From: Persicitalea jodogahamensis
GTDB lineage: Bacteria > Bacteroidota > Bacteroidia > Cytophagales > Spirosomataceae
Direction: 5' to 3'
NCBI RefSeq assembly: GCF_014651615.1
Contig: NZ_BMXF01000001.1
Coordinates: 124,001 to 188,000 of the forward strand
Length of the DNA: 64,000 bases
The position numbers and the translations under genes were made by a program. Of this stretch, positions 1 through 7,411 are shown piece by piece. The notes under the pieces were generated by a model. That model ran no database searches, was not told the DNA's origin, and worked only from the letters and a program-made list of their open reading frames with translations. How positions within the stretch are numbered: the stretch's first letter is position 1; each line of letters begins with the position of its first letter.

Positions 1-318
1 GCGTCCGCACATCCCCCGCGCGGCAGCGAGTAAGTCGCTGTTGACCGTAATGGTGGCAGCGGGAAAAGCATCGGTAAGCGCTTCCAGGACCGGCCGGCTG
101 GAAACTTCATCAGCGCAGCCAGCTCCATAGAAATGAACTTCTCCCACCGGACCATTTACGTTAGGGACGACTTCAGTACGTAAGCCCTCTGCTATTACTG
201 CCTGATTTTGGTAAAAAGGGTTAAAGCCGACGGAGGCGAAGCGCGCCGCTTGCTGGCCTTCATTATCAAGAAGCAGCCAATCGGTTTTGGTGGAGCCGCT
301 GTCGGCGATGAGTATCAT
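1..318 (-). CDS. N-acetylglucosamine kinase-like (BadF/BadG ATPase family), N-terminal part
   Basis: Partial gene running off the left edge; 106 residues are visible. The N-terminus begins MILIADSGSTKTDW, the phosphate-1 loop (D-S/G-G-S-T-K-T) of the ASKHA kinase fold used by BadF/BcrA-type and GlcNAc kinases. The later part reads FYGAGCADEVSS, which fits the family's second nucleotide-binding strand. The start is the ATG at 318-316, which overlaps the TGA of the upstream cytochrome-b5-like gene as ATGA, so the two are probably translationally coupled. The family phosphorylates amino sugars in the cytoplasm, often in cell-wall recycling; the exact sugar cannot be read from this fragment. Family assignment is good, substrate is inferred. 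Confidence 0.75.
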   Translation of the reverse strand, partial: MILIADSGSTKTDWLLLDNEGQQAARFASVGFNPFYQNQAVIAEGLRTEVVPNVNGPVGEVHFYGAGCADEVSSRPVLEALTDAFPAATITVNSDLLAAARGMCGR

Positions 319-542
319 TTAATGGTTCCGATGATAGTGAATTTACTGAAAACCTGGTCGGTGTGCGGCGCGTCGGGTAGTTCATCCGTGAGGTCCTGGC
401 CCGCCCAATGCTCGTAATGCTTGCCATCGCGCCATAGCCGCGAGGCCGACACATCGTAAATTTTGCCTTGATAGGCGCACCAGATCTCGTCGCGATCCTG
501 ACCGTTACGTAAGGCTAGTTGAGCGCGAGTGTACTCTTTCAT
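315..542 (-). CDS. Cytochrome b5-like heme-binding domain protein
   Basis: A 75-residue soluble protein with no signal peptide. The opening MKEYTRAQLALRNGQDRDEIW, the strand YQGKIYDVSASRLWRDGKHYEHWAGQDLT (quoted in parts: IYDVS, GKHYEHWAGQDLT) is typical of short bacterial cytochrome-b5-like heme/steroid-binding proteins. The family binds heme or a related ligand through this compact fold. The conserved GKHYEHWAG segment contains a candidate axial His, and a second is uncertain, so heme binding is not proven. It lies directly upstream of the sugar-kinase gene with a 4-base ATGA overlap; the functional link is unknown. Confidence 0.7.
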   Translation of the reverse strand: MKEYTRAQLALRNGQDRDEIWCAYQGKIYDVSASRLWRDGKHYEHWAGQDLTDELPDAPHTDQVFSKFTIIGTIK

Positions 543-686
543 AGGCTTTGCCGCCTTTTTTTTGATATAATGCGGTAAATGTAGAAATTGTGGCCGGGTT
601 TTTGGATAATCTTAATTATCTCTAATAGATATAAACTCAAATGGAAATTTCGTTCTTTTGAAAAAACTCTGGTCATTTTTAATATC

Positions 687-1133
687 ATGAAAAAAATTCA
701 ACCTATTGTGTGGAGCCTGTGCATGGCTATCGGATTGGTAGCCATTAGCTGTAAAAAAGATCCACCGCCGCTTTCTGAGCGTATCGCAAAAGTCTGGTCG
801 GCCAATACGATCAAAGAAGGTAGCACGGTAGTATATACCAAAGGCGGGGCCAGCAATGCAAAGCCCGGCTATGCGAATTACAAACTTGCGTTGAACAATG
901 ACAATACGGTCACCTACACTGAGTTTGACGGTAATACCTTTACGGGCCAATGGGAGTTGAATGGTGAGAATAAATTGATTCTGAAAAACCTGAACCCGCA
1001 GCCTACGGGTACCAACGGTACCATTGAGTTCGACATCTCCGAGTTCAGCGACGGCAGCATGATTCTGACCCGTACCACATCCAGCGTCAAAACGGGAGGT
1101 ACAATTAACCAGTACACGCTGTCGAATCCTTAA
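687..1133 (+). CDS. Lipocalin-like small lipoprotein, unknown function
   Basis: A 148-residue protein. The ATG at 687 is preferred over the upstream in-frame ATG at 588 because it gives a clean lipoprotein signal: MKKIQPIVW, a hydrophobic stretch, then the lipobox VAISC with Cys near residue 22. The mature part (RIAKVWSANTIKEGS, then alternating strands such as TYTEFDGNTFTGQWELNGENK and ending in threonine-rich strands) looks like an eight-stranded lipocalin-like domain common in Bacteroidota lipoproteins. Probably outer-membrane anchored. A strong hairpin terminator follows at 1198, so it is likely monocistronic. No specific function is recognised. Confidence 0.7.
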   Translation: MKKIQPIVWSLCMAIGLVAISCKKDPPPLSERIAKVWSANTIKEGSTVVYTKGGASNAKPGYANYKLALNNDNTVTYTEFDGNTFTGQWELNGENKLILKNLNPQPTGTNGTIEFDISEFSDGSMILTRTTSSVKTGGTINQYTLSNP

Positions 1134-1197
1134 TCCGATTGAGATTCTGTAAAAAACTGGTTTCAGGCACCCTTAATGATAATTGTGGCGCTTTGTA

Positions 1198-1238
1198 GAA
1201 GAAGCCGATTCTAGGAGGAATCGGCTTCTTCGTGTTTT
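1198..1238 (+). terminator. Rho-independent terminator after the lipoprotein gene
   Basis: A perfect 14-base stem (1198-1211 with 1218-1231, GAAGAAGCCGATTC and its complement) with a 6-base loop, followed by GTGTTTTG. It lies 65 bases after the lipoprotein stop and before thiL. The tail is only moderately T-rich. Confidence 0.7.
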
Positions 1239-1318
1239 GATTAACTTTGTCTACCGTGCTTGGCCTTATTAATTGTCCCTGACGGTTGATCAACCATTTA
1301 ATATTTACTCATCCAAAA

Positions 1319-2347
1319 ATGTCCGAAACCCGCACCGAAATTGCCTCTCTGGGAGAATTTGGTCTGATAGACCGTTTGAGTCAGCCTTTCGCGGCTGCAT
1401 CGCCTCAAACTGTAAAAGGAATAGGTGATGATGCCGCCGTGATTGACCTGGAAAATGAATATGGTCTGCTGACTGCCGACCTGCTGCTGGAAGGCGTCCA
1501 TTTTGATCTGAGCTTTTTTCCTCTCAAACATTTGGGCTATAAGGCTATCGCGGTCAATATCTCCGATATCGCCGCCATGAACGGTATTCCCGGGCAGGTG
1601 ACGGTGAGCCTGGCGGTAAGCAATCGTTTTTCAGTAGAGGCTATTGAAGAGCTTTATGCAGGAATTGCAGCTGCTTGCGCTGATTTTCGGGTGGATTTGG
1701 TAGGTGGGGACCTGTCGTCGTCGCGCTCCGGACTGCTGATTTCTGTGAGCGTATTTGGCAAAGTGGACAAAGGCAAAGTAGTATATCGCGCCTCTGCTCA
1801 GCCCAACGACTTGCTGTGTGTCACAGGCGACCTGGGAGCTGCCTACCTTGGCTTACAGATTCTGGAACGCGAAAAGCAGGTTTTTCTGGCTAACCCAAAC
1901 ATGCAGCCGCAATTGGACGGTCACGACTATGTCGTACAACGCCAGTTGAAGCCCGAAGCACGTATGGATGTAATCTATGAACTGGCAGAAGCAGGCGTAA
2001 TTCCCACCGCCATGATTGACCTCTCGGACGGTCTGGCCTCCGACCTGCTTCAGTTAAGCAAGGCATCTAATGTAGGAGCGATGGTCTTCGAGGAAAACCT
2101 GCCCATTGACGAGCAGACGTATCTGGCTGCTACGGAACTCAATCTCAGTCCTGTCACAGCGGCCTTAAACGGCGGCGAAGACTACGAACTCCTGTTTACT
2201 GTTCGTCAGGCGGATTACGATAAAATAAAGAACAATCCCAAAATCAGTGTCATCGGGTACGTTACCGACCAGCCGCAAAGCATCACGCTATCTTTGAAGT
2301 CAGGCAGTAAAGTCCCCATTACAGCGCAAGGATGGGAGCAAGGGTAG
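1319..2347 (+). CDS. thiL: Thiamine-monophosphate kinase
   Basis: A cytoplasmic enzyme of 342 residues that phosphorylates thiamine monophosphate to thiamine diphosphate with ATP, the last step of cofactor synthesis. It belongs to the AIRS/PurM ATP-binding fold. Visible signatures are GDDAAVIDL near residues 36-44 (Mg/ATP-binding Asp residues), NISDIAAMNG near 80, VGGDLSSS near 128 and DLSDGLASDL near 232, followed by NGGEDYELLF near the C-terminus, all in the expected order. Length matches the family. The start is the ATG at 1319 (MSETRTEIAS); an in-frame ATG at 1286 lies in sequence without coding character. A hairpin over the stop codon probably ends the transcript. Confidence 0.95.
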   Translation: MSETRTEIASLGEFGLIDRLSQPFAAASPQTVKGIGDDAAVIDLENEYGLLTADLLLEGVHFDLSFFPLKHLGYKAIAVNISDIAAMNGIPGQVTVSLAVSNRFSVEAIEELYAGIAAACADFRVDLVGGDLSSSRSGLLISVSVFGKVDKGKVVYRASAQPNDLLCVTGDLGAAYLGLQILEREKQVFLANPNMQPQLDGHDYVVQRQLKPEARMDVIYELAEAGVIPTAMIDLSDGLASDLLQLSKASNVGAMVFEENLPIDEQTYLAATELNLSPVTAALNGGEDYELLFTVRQADYDKIKNNPKISVIGYVTDQPQSITLSLKSGSKVPITAQGWEQG

Positions 2348-2367
2348 AATGCCGGACTACCCTTTTT
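2341..2367 (+). terminator. Terminator hairpin overlapping the thiL stop codon
   Basis: AGGGTAG at 2341-2347 (containing the thiL TAG stop) pairs with CTACCCT at 2357-2363, followed directly by TTTTT. The stem is short (7 pairs), but position and T-run fit an intrinsic terminator. Confidence 0.6.
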
Positions 2368-2969
2368 CGGAAATTTTCCAGCCTCCATTAACGGCAGAAA
2401 ACGGCTGATACCCAATTCTCTGTTTGGCTGGAATTTTAGACCGTCGTATTATTTTATCAATTGACTATCAGATCATTCACGAACTGTAGCATCCCTTCAT
2501 TTGCTTAGCAGTCAATACTCAAAAACAGACAGCTGCCATTCTGCTATCTAATAATCTGTGAGACAGTATTTTGAAATAATTTTTTGGAACAAGTTAGATT
2601 TGAAGGACAATAACGACCGCCTGCGGGCAGTATAAAGAAGAAGGTAGACCGCTTTATTAGTTTCTGAACGATTTGAAATTGTCCCATCAAACATCCTTCC
2701 AAATAAAATTTGTTTTTGTTTGCGTAAGGCTCTATTTTTCCGCTCCAATTGGCAAAAAGGTGATTCAAACTAAATGAATAAGTTGTAAATAGTGCAATTC
2801 TCACTTTTGTTAAAAAGACAAAAAAGTGGCTTTTTCAGCAACCAGTCAAGAAAATCTGTAATTATTACCTTGGCCCTCTATTAGAAAAATCATATCAGGT
2901 GTTGAAGTTTTTTAAAAAAGTTTAAAAAAAACTGAATGTGCTCTTGCGGAATATTAAAAGGAAAACCCA
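2368..2969. other. AT-rich intergenic stretch with no recognisable gene
   Basis: About 600 bases between thiL and exbB. The only open frames are short (up to 86 codons), AT-rich, on the minus strand, and their translations have no protein-like pattern or start context. No tRNA-like fold, repeat array or attachment site was seen by eye. The last part is very A/T-rich and probably forms the upstream region of the exbB operon promoter. Confidence 0.5.
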
Positions 2970-2977
2970 TACTTTTG
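2943..2977 (+). promoter_or_regulatory. Candidate promoter of the exbB-exbD-exbD-tonB cluster
   Basis: TACTTTTG at 2970-2977 matches the Bacteroidota -7 element TAnnTTTG. A CTTG at 2943-2946 could act as the -33 element, but the spacing of 23 bases is longer than the usual 19-21. The predicted transcript would have a leader of about 110 bases before exbB, which is AT-rich and has no obvious fold. Confidence 0.4.
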
Positions 2978-3094
2978 CCTTGTCCATTGTCTCATCCTAA
3001 AATCAGAAGATTATTTTATTAAAGGCCCTTTATTCAAAATTTTTTATCTAATCAGTAACCAAAACCTCAATTAACTCTTTAAAAAACAAGTCTA

Positions 3095-3934
3095 ATGGAA
3101 AAGAAAGCTACGACCCCGGCACCAAAAGCTGCCGCAGCCCCCAAAGCAAAAGGAAAAGGCGGAGTGTTGAACCCAGCGTGGGTCATTCCCCTGTTGTTCA
3201 TCATCGCACTCGCCATCTACATGTTTGTGCTGGGTGCCCCCGAACACTTCATTGATGGCGATCACGAAAAAGGACCTAAACCCGGCGACTACTACGGTAT
3301 CGTTTATAAAGGAGGACCCATTGTGCCGATTCTGATGACCTGCTTTCTGATTGTACTGGTTTACACTATTGAACGTCTTATTACGCTGGGTAAAGCTAGC
3401 GGAACTTCTAATGTGGACGCTTTTGTTCGCAAAATCCGGAGCTTGCTGGACCGCAATCAGATTGACGAGGCCATCAAAGAGTGTGACAAGCAGAAAGGTT
3501 CAGTAGGTAACGTGATTCGTACAGGTTTGGAAAAGTACAAATTGTTGACAACCGATACGGTACTGGATAAAGAGCAGAAAATGGCTGCACTCTCGAAAGA
3601 AATCGAGGAAGCTACCACACTGGAAATGCCCATGCTGCAAAAGAACCTGACTATTATCGCTACGCTGGCATCTGCCTCTACACTTATTGCTCTGCTCGGA
3701 ACTGTAATCGGAATGATCAAGGCGTTCGCCGCCCTGGGTGCTTCCGGTTCTCCTGACTCAGCTGCTCTGGCAACGGGTATCTCCGAGGCTTTGATCAACA
3801 CTGGTTTGGGCATCGGTACCGCCGCAATCGCGACGATCTCCTATGCTTATCTGAACAGCAAAGTGGATGACCTGACGTACAGCATTGACGAAATCAGCAT
3901 GAGCATTCAGCAAAACTTTGCCGCTCACTATTGA
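3095..3934 (+). CDS. exbB: ExbB/TolQ/MotA family proton channel subunit
   Basis: A 279-residue inner-membrane protein, the proton-channel core of the ExbB-ExbD-TonB motor that energises outer-membrane receptors. An N-terminal Ala/Pro/Lys-rich cytoplasmic tail (residues 4-24) precedes TM1 (about 29-47, VIPLLFIIALAIYMFVLG), TM2 (about 76-95, IVPILMTCFLIVLVYTIER), a charged cytoplasmic helix region (about 100-185), TM3 (ATLASASTLIALLGTVIGMI) and TM4 (ISEALINTGLGIGTAAIATIS), which contain the channel-lining Thr and small residues typical of the family. It is first in a cluster with two exbD genes and tonB, consistent with Bacteroidota having many TonB-dependent receptors, several of which lie in this window. 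A hairpin follows and may lower downstream expression. Confidence 0.92.
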   Translation: MEKKATTPAPKAAAAPKAKGKGGVLNPAWVIPLLFIIALAIYMFVLGAPEHFIDGDHEKGPKPGDYYGIVYKGGPIVPILMTCFLIVLVYTIERLITLGKASGTSNVDAFVRKIRSLLDRNQIDEAIKECDKQKGSVGNVIRTGLEKYKLLTTDTVLDKEQKMAALSKEIEEATTLEMPMLQKNLTIIATLASASTLIALLGTVIGMIKAFAALGASGSPDSAALATGISEALINTGLGIGTAAIATISYAYLNSKVDDLTYSIDEISMSIQQNFAAHY

Positions 3935-3938
3935 TTTG

Positions 3939-3977
3939 ATTATCAAGCGGTTTTTAGTTTAGCCGCTTGATAATTTT
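3939..3977 (+). terminator. Strong hairpin between exbB and exbD (attenuator or partial terminator)
   Basis: A perfect 12-base stem, ATTATCAAGCGG at 3939-3950 with CCGCTTGATAAT at 3963-3974, a 12-base loop and a short T-run. It starts 5 bases after exbB and 65 bases before the first exbD. As the genes form one functional unit, partial termination or mRNA-end protection that sets the ExbB:ExbD ratio is more likely than a full stop. Confidence 0.65.
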
Positions 3978-4039
3978 AGATTATTGCAAAATAATCGATA
4001 GTATTGTTTCGTTAATATAAAAAAAACTTATACATTGCC

Positions 4040-4663
4040 ATGGCAAAAGTAAGACCAAAGAAGCATCCGCCTACGATAGACATGACGGCGATGACGGACG
4101 TAGCGTTTCTGCTATTGACGTTCTTCATCATGACCGCCACATTTAAGTCGCAGGAGGCTGCTGAGATCGACACGCCGTCATCCATTTCCGCTATCAAAGT
4201 GCCCGATGACAACATACTGATGATAAGCATCGGTAATGAGGGTGAGGTGTTCTTCGGTGTGGATGCACAGCCTGACCGCATCAGGATGTTGGACAACATC
4301 GCTGAAACCAAAGGCTTGACTTTTACGGACGAGCAGAAGAAAAAGTTTTCCAATCAGGCGAGTTTCGGTTTTCCGCTTGCCCAACTGAAAGGATGGCTCG
4401 ATCTGCCCGCCCCTGAAATGGGAACTGTGAAGCAGCCGGGTATCCCAACGGACTCAACTGGTGTGAGCGAGTTGGCAGACTGGGTGTATGCCGCCCGGAA
4501 AGCGAACTCTCAGCTTCGCATCGCGATTAAAGGAGACAATTCGGCAAAGTTTCCGACGTTTAAGAACGTGCTTGCTAATCTGCAATCGCAGAATATCAAC
4601 AAGTTCAACCTGATCACCGATGCCGAGGAACCACCTGCGGGCTGGCGATCGGACAGCGAGTAA
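4040..4663 (+). CDS. exbD: ExbD/TolR biopolymer transport protein (first copy)
   Basis: A 207-residue protein with one N-terminal membrane helix and a periplasmic domain, partner of ExbB in the TonB motor. The cytoplasmic N-terminus PKKHPPTIDMTAMTDVAFLL carries the conserved ExbD signature, in which the Asp of MTDVAFLL at the membrane entry is the proton-carrying residue. The helix continues LLTFFIMTATF. The periplasmic part is longer than in proteobacterial ExbD (about 140 residues) and has an insert before the final ...LRIAIKGDNSAKFPTFKNVL strand-helix segment, common in Bacteroidota. A second, divergent exbD follows 32 bases downstream, so the pair may form a heteromeric periplasmic unit. 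Confidence 0.9.
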   Translation: MAKVRPKKHPPTIDMTAMTDVAFLLLTFFIMTATFKSQEAAEIDTPSSISAIKVPDDNILMISIGNEGEVFFGVDAQPDRIRMLDNIAETKGLTFTDEQKKKFSNQASFGFPLAQLKGWLDLPAPEMGTVKQPGIPTDSTGVSELADWVYAARKANSQLRIAIKGDNSAKFPTFKNVLANLQSQNINKFNLITDAEEPPAGWRSDSE

Positions 4664-4695
4664 TAACTTGGATTTACCCCTAAACAACAAAAGCG

Positions 4696-5286
4696 ATGGC
4701 AGAAATAGTAGAATCGGGCGGTGGTAAAGGCAAAGGTGATGGTAAAGTAAGGGCCAAAAAGCTCTCTACCCGGGTGGACATGACCCCCATGGTGGATTTG
4801 GGCTTTCTGCTCATTACCTTCTTCATGCTGGCCACGACTCTTAGCAAGCCTACCTCTATGACCCTGAACGTTCCTGACAAGCAGGAAGATAAAGAAGAAC
4901 AGGAAACCGAACCTTTGAAAGCTTCCAAGGTACTGACTGTTTTTCTGGGCCGTAATGATGATGTGTACTTGCTGGATGGAATAGCATCCAATGACGACAA
5001 GGCACCGGAAGAACTTAAGAAAGTGCGCTTCGGTACTGAACTGCGCGATGGGATTTTCAAATCTCAAAAGCGCGTCAACTCTCAATTCGAGAAAGACGAA
5101 GAAGGCAACTTGCCTTTCGTGGTAGTAATCAAACCGACAGAAGTATCCACTTATAAAAATGTGGTGGATATTCTGGACGAAATGGCTATCACTAAAACCA
5201 AGCGGTATGCGATGGTGGATTTTCTCTCGGATTCTGAAAAGGAGCTTCTGGGCGACCGGATCAAGCCGCAGCCAGGAGACCAATAG
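4696..5286 (+). CDS. exbD: ExbD/TolR biopolymer transport protein (second copy)
   Basis: A 196-residue second ExbD. The N-terminus is Gly/Lys-rich (GGGKGKGDGKVRAKK), then LSTRVDMTPMVDLGFLLITF gives the ExbD signature with the catalytic Asp in MVDLGFLL, followed by one membrane helix (FLLITFFMLATTL). The periplasmic domain ends in VVVIKPTEVSTYKNVVDILD, the normal ExbD fold. It differs clearly from the first copy in the periplasmic part, so this is an old duplication and not a recent one. It lies between exbD-1 and tonB with short gaps, consistent with co-expression. Confidence 0.9.
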   Translation: MAEIVESGGGKGKGDGKVRAKKLSTRVDMTPMVDLGFLLITFFMLATTLSKPTSMTLNVPDKQEDKEEQETEPLKASKVLTVFLGRNDDVYLLDGIASNDDKAPEELKKVRFGTELRDGIFKSQKRVNSQFEKDEEGNLPFVVVIKPTEVSTYKNVVDILDEMAITKTKRYAMVDFLSDSEKELLGDRIKPQPGDQ

Positions 5287-5324
5287 TAGTTTAATTTTCA
5301 ATCAATTAATTTAAAACAAACGCC

Positions 5325-6146
5325 ATGGCAGAAATGAGCCCGAATGCGACGCTTGACGACATAGTGTTCGAAAATCGCAACAAGGCGTACGGTGCGTATC
5401 CTTTACGCCAGGAATACCGTGGGGTGATCAACCGCTCCACGCTGATCGGAGCCGCCATCTTTATTTTGGCGATGCTTTCTCCGATGCTGGCTGATAAGTT
5501 CCTCACTGAGGATGAAGCGGAAGAAGTAATGGTGAACGTGGATCTGATGAATCTTCCACCGCCGCCAATCGATCCCGCTGAGCCGCCACCCCCGCCGCCG
5601 CCGCCCGTCGAGCAACCCAAAGTGGAAACTGTGAAGTTCCTACCACCGGAAGTGAAGAAGGACGAGGAAGTACCCATAGAAACTCCTCCACCCACAGTGG
5701 AGAAACTGGAAGTAGCCGTTGCTGCTGACAAAACGCAGGAAGGGGATATCAATGCCCAGGAGATTATCATTGCTCCTGAGCAGGTCGCTGCCCCAAGTAA
5801 AGGAACAGTGGTAGAAGCTAAGGTTGAAGAGCAAATCTTTACCGTAGTTGAGCAGCAACCCGAATTCCCAGGTGGTATTCAGGAGATGTATAAGTTCTTG
5901 GGTAAGAACATCAAGTACCCTGCTGCGGCCTCACGTGCCAACGTTTCGGGGAAAGTATTTCTCACTTTTGTGGTGAATACCGACGGTAGTATTCAAGACG
6001 TAGCAGTGTTGAAAGGACTCGGATTTGGCTGTGACGAGGAAGCCATGCGTGTAGTGAAAACTATGCCAAAATGGAAGCCCGGCAAGCAGTCAGGACGTCC
6101 GGTACGGGTTAAGTATAACCTGCCCATCAGTTTCCAACTCGAGTAA
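5325..6146 (+). CDS. tonB: TonB family energy-transducing protein
   Basis: A 273-residue protein that spans the periplasm and transmits ExbBD energy to outer-membrane receptors. The N-terminal cytoplasmic segment contains the Bacteroidota-type motif DDIVFENRNKAYGAYPLR, followed by one membrane helix (about residues 37-58, STLIGAAIFILAMLSPML), a proline-rich spacer (around 78-105, runs of Pro broken by Ile, Asp, Ala and Glu), a Val/Glu/Pro-rich linker, and a C-terminal TonB domain (about 185-273) with PEFPGGIQEMYKFL, YPAAASRANVSGKVF and MPKWKPGKQSGRPVRVKY. The cytoplasmic extension is longer than in E. coli TonB. Last of the motor genes in this cluster. Confidence 0.93.
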   Translation: MAEMSPNATLDDIVFENRNKAYGAYPLRQEYRGVINRSTLIGAAIFILAMLSPMLADKFLTEDEAEEVMVNVDLMNLPPPPIDPAEPPPPPPPPVEQPKVETVKFLPPEVKKDEEVPIETPPPTVEKLEVAVAADKTQEGDINAQEIIIAPEQVAAPSKGTVVEAKVEEQIFTVVEQQPEFPGGIQEMYKFLGKNIKYPAAASRANVSGKVFLTFVVNTDGSIQDVAVLKGLGFGCDEEAMRVVKTMPKWKPGKQSGRPVRVKYNLPISFQLE

Positions 6147-6154
6147 TACGGAAT

Positions 6155-6367
6155 ATGAAGAGAAGACCATTGCATCAGGAGATACCTTTTTATACTTCGA
6201 TGTTCATGGCACTGGTTTACATAGGAGGAGGCATCTATCTGATCGCCTCCTCCTTGTCTTTTAGCTTCCTGCCAGCGGGTAGCGTCTACCGCTACATATT
6301 TGCTGTGGCCCTGATCGCCTATGGCATCTACCGGGGCTACCGCGCTTGGGAATTCAGACGCGATTAA
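6155..6367 (+). CDS. Small two-helix membrane protein in the tonB cluster
   Basis: A 70-residue protein that starts 8 bases after tonB. Two hydrophobic stretches are clear: FMALVYIGGGIYLIASSL (about 17-34) and YIFAVALIAYGIYRGY (about 46-62), with basic ends (MKRRPLHQ, EFRRD), suggesting an inner-membrane hairpin. No known domain is recognised. Its tight placement between tonB and the PstS-like gene and its coding quality support a real gene, perhaps an accessory component of the energy-transduction complex. Confidence 0.7.
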   Translation: MKRRPLHQEIPFYTSMFMALVYIGGGIYLIASSLSFSFLPAGSVYRYIFAVALIAYGIYRGYRAWEFRRD

Positions 6368-6378
6368 CAAATAAGGCT

Positions 6379-7329
6379 GTGAAAATAAAAAAATTGTTTT
6401 GGGTATCGCTAGTGGTTGCCAGCGGATTGGTCTGGTATGGCTGCACGTCCGGTAACCTGGACAACCCTCGTCAGGGTACGATCAATGTTAGCGTTGATGA
6501 GTCTTTCCGTCCATTGGTCAAATCGCTGACGCACGCATACGAAGGAATCTACCCGGACGCACACTTCAATGTATCCTATCTGCCCGAACAGGAAGCGGTG
6601 ATTTCCCTGCTTCGCGACAGTTCCCGTCTGGCATTTACCAGCCGGGAATTGAACGAGAATGAACGTGAGGTAATCAAACAGCAGGATGGCAAACTGACCG
6701 AGCAAAAAATCGCTATCGATGGTATCGCCCTTATAACAGGTAAAGCCAATCAGGACAGCCTGATTACAATAAAGGAGTTGGAAGGCATCTTCTCGGGCCG
6801 GATCAAAGATTGGTCGCAGTTGAAGGGGAGCAGCCAGACAGGACCCATAACGCTGGTTTTCGATCATGCCAATTCCAGCAATCTTGATTACATGCTTAAA
6901 CGCTTCGGGGTTCAGGATGTCACAAAGCTGCCGATCTATACCGCTGAATCCAATGAAAACGTTATTAAGCATGTACGCGACAATCGCTCCTCAATCGGTT
7001 TTATTGGTGTGAGCTGGATTAGCGACGGGGATGCGACTCTTACCTCCGAATTATCAAAAAATATGCGGGTGATGGGCGTTTCGGATAAAGAGAACCCGAC
7101 TTCGATCCAGGATTACGGACAACCTTTTCAGCGCGATCTTCGCAAGGGGAATTATCCTTTGGCACGATTCATTTATATTATTAGCAGAGAAGGTTATTCA
7201 GGACTGGGAGGGGGCCTGATGACTTATATTGCCCGTGATGTAGGCGGACTTGTGATTGAGAAGATGGGACTTGTCCCGACGATACCCTATCCGAGAGATG
7301 TGGAGATGCAAACCAAACAAAATTTTTAG
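6379..7329 (+). CDS. PstS-like substrate-binding lipoprotein
   Basis: A 316-residue phosphate-binding-like (PstS family) protein. The GTG at 6379 is chosen because it gives a lipoprotein signal (VKIKKLFWVSLVVASGLVWYGC, lipobox VWYGC); an ATG at 6346 would overlap the upstream gene and add a poor N-terminus. The mature protein has the PBP-like pattern GTINVSVDESFRPLVKSL, the switch-like segment LAFTSRELNENE, ITIKELEGIFSGRIKDWSQL and NRSSIGFIGVSW. No pst transporter genes are nearby. The same neighbourhood (tonB, PstS-like, TPR) recurs in Bacteroidota as I remember it, so a role in envelope energy coupling or signalling is at least as likely as phosphate uptake. Confidence 0.8.
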   Translation: MKIKKLFWVSLVVASGLVWYGCTSGNLDNPRQGTINVSVDESFRPLVKSLTHAYEGIYPDAHFNVSYLPEQEAVISLLRDSSRLAFTSRELNENEREVIKQQDGKLTEQKIAIDGIALITGKANQDSLITIKELEGIFSGRIKDWSQLKGSSQTGPITLVFDHANSSNLDYMLKRFGVQDVTKLPIYTAESNENVIKHVRDNRSSIGFIGVSWISDGDATLTSELSKNMRVMGVSDKENPTSIQDYGQPFQRDLRKGNYPLARFIYIISREGYSGLGGGLMTYIARDVGGLVIEKMGLVPTIPYPRDVEMQTKQNF

Positions 7330-7347
7330 AGTTGGCCTGCAATTTGC

Positions 7348-7355
7348 TATCTTTG
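7348..7355 (+). promoter_or_regulatory. Candidate -7 element upstream of the TPR protein gene
   Basis: TATCTTTG at 7348-7355 matches TAnnTTTG. A TTTT run at 7324-7327, 20 bases upstream, is a poor -33 match. It lies 57 bases before the TPR gene start and would allow transcription separate from the tonB cluster. Confidence 0.35.
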
Positions 7356-7411
7356 GAACCTGTTTTTTAATACAACCCAATTTTTACTCTCTTATTCAAC
7401 CTGATTAAGAA

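Noticed and set aside
555-585. TATAAT-like sequence upstream of the first lipoprotein
   Set aside because: Bacteroidota primary sigma factors use TAnnTTTG rather than TATAAT, and no matching -33 element was found, so it was not called a promoter.
2544-2804. Minus-strand open frame of 86 codons in the thiL-exbB gap
   Set aside because: It has AT-rich composition with no domain or ribosome-binding context, and an overlapping frame of similar size exists; probably non-coding.
4510-5301. 263-codon minus-strand open frame opposite the second exbD
   Set aside because: It is antisense to two ExbD genes with conserved signatures; the translation is rich in Phe, His and Arg without a protein-like pattern.
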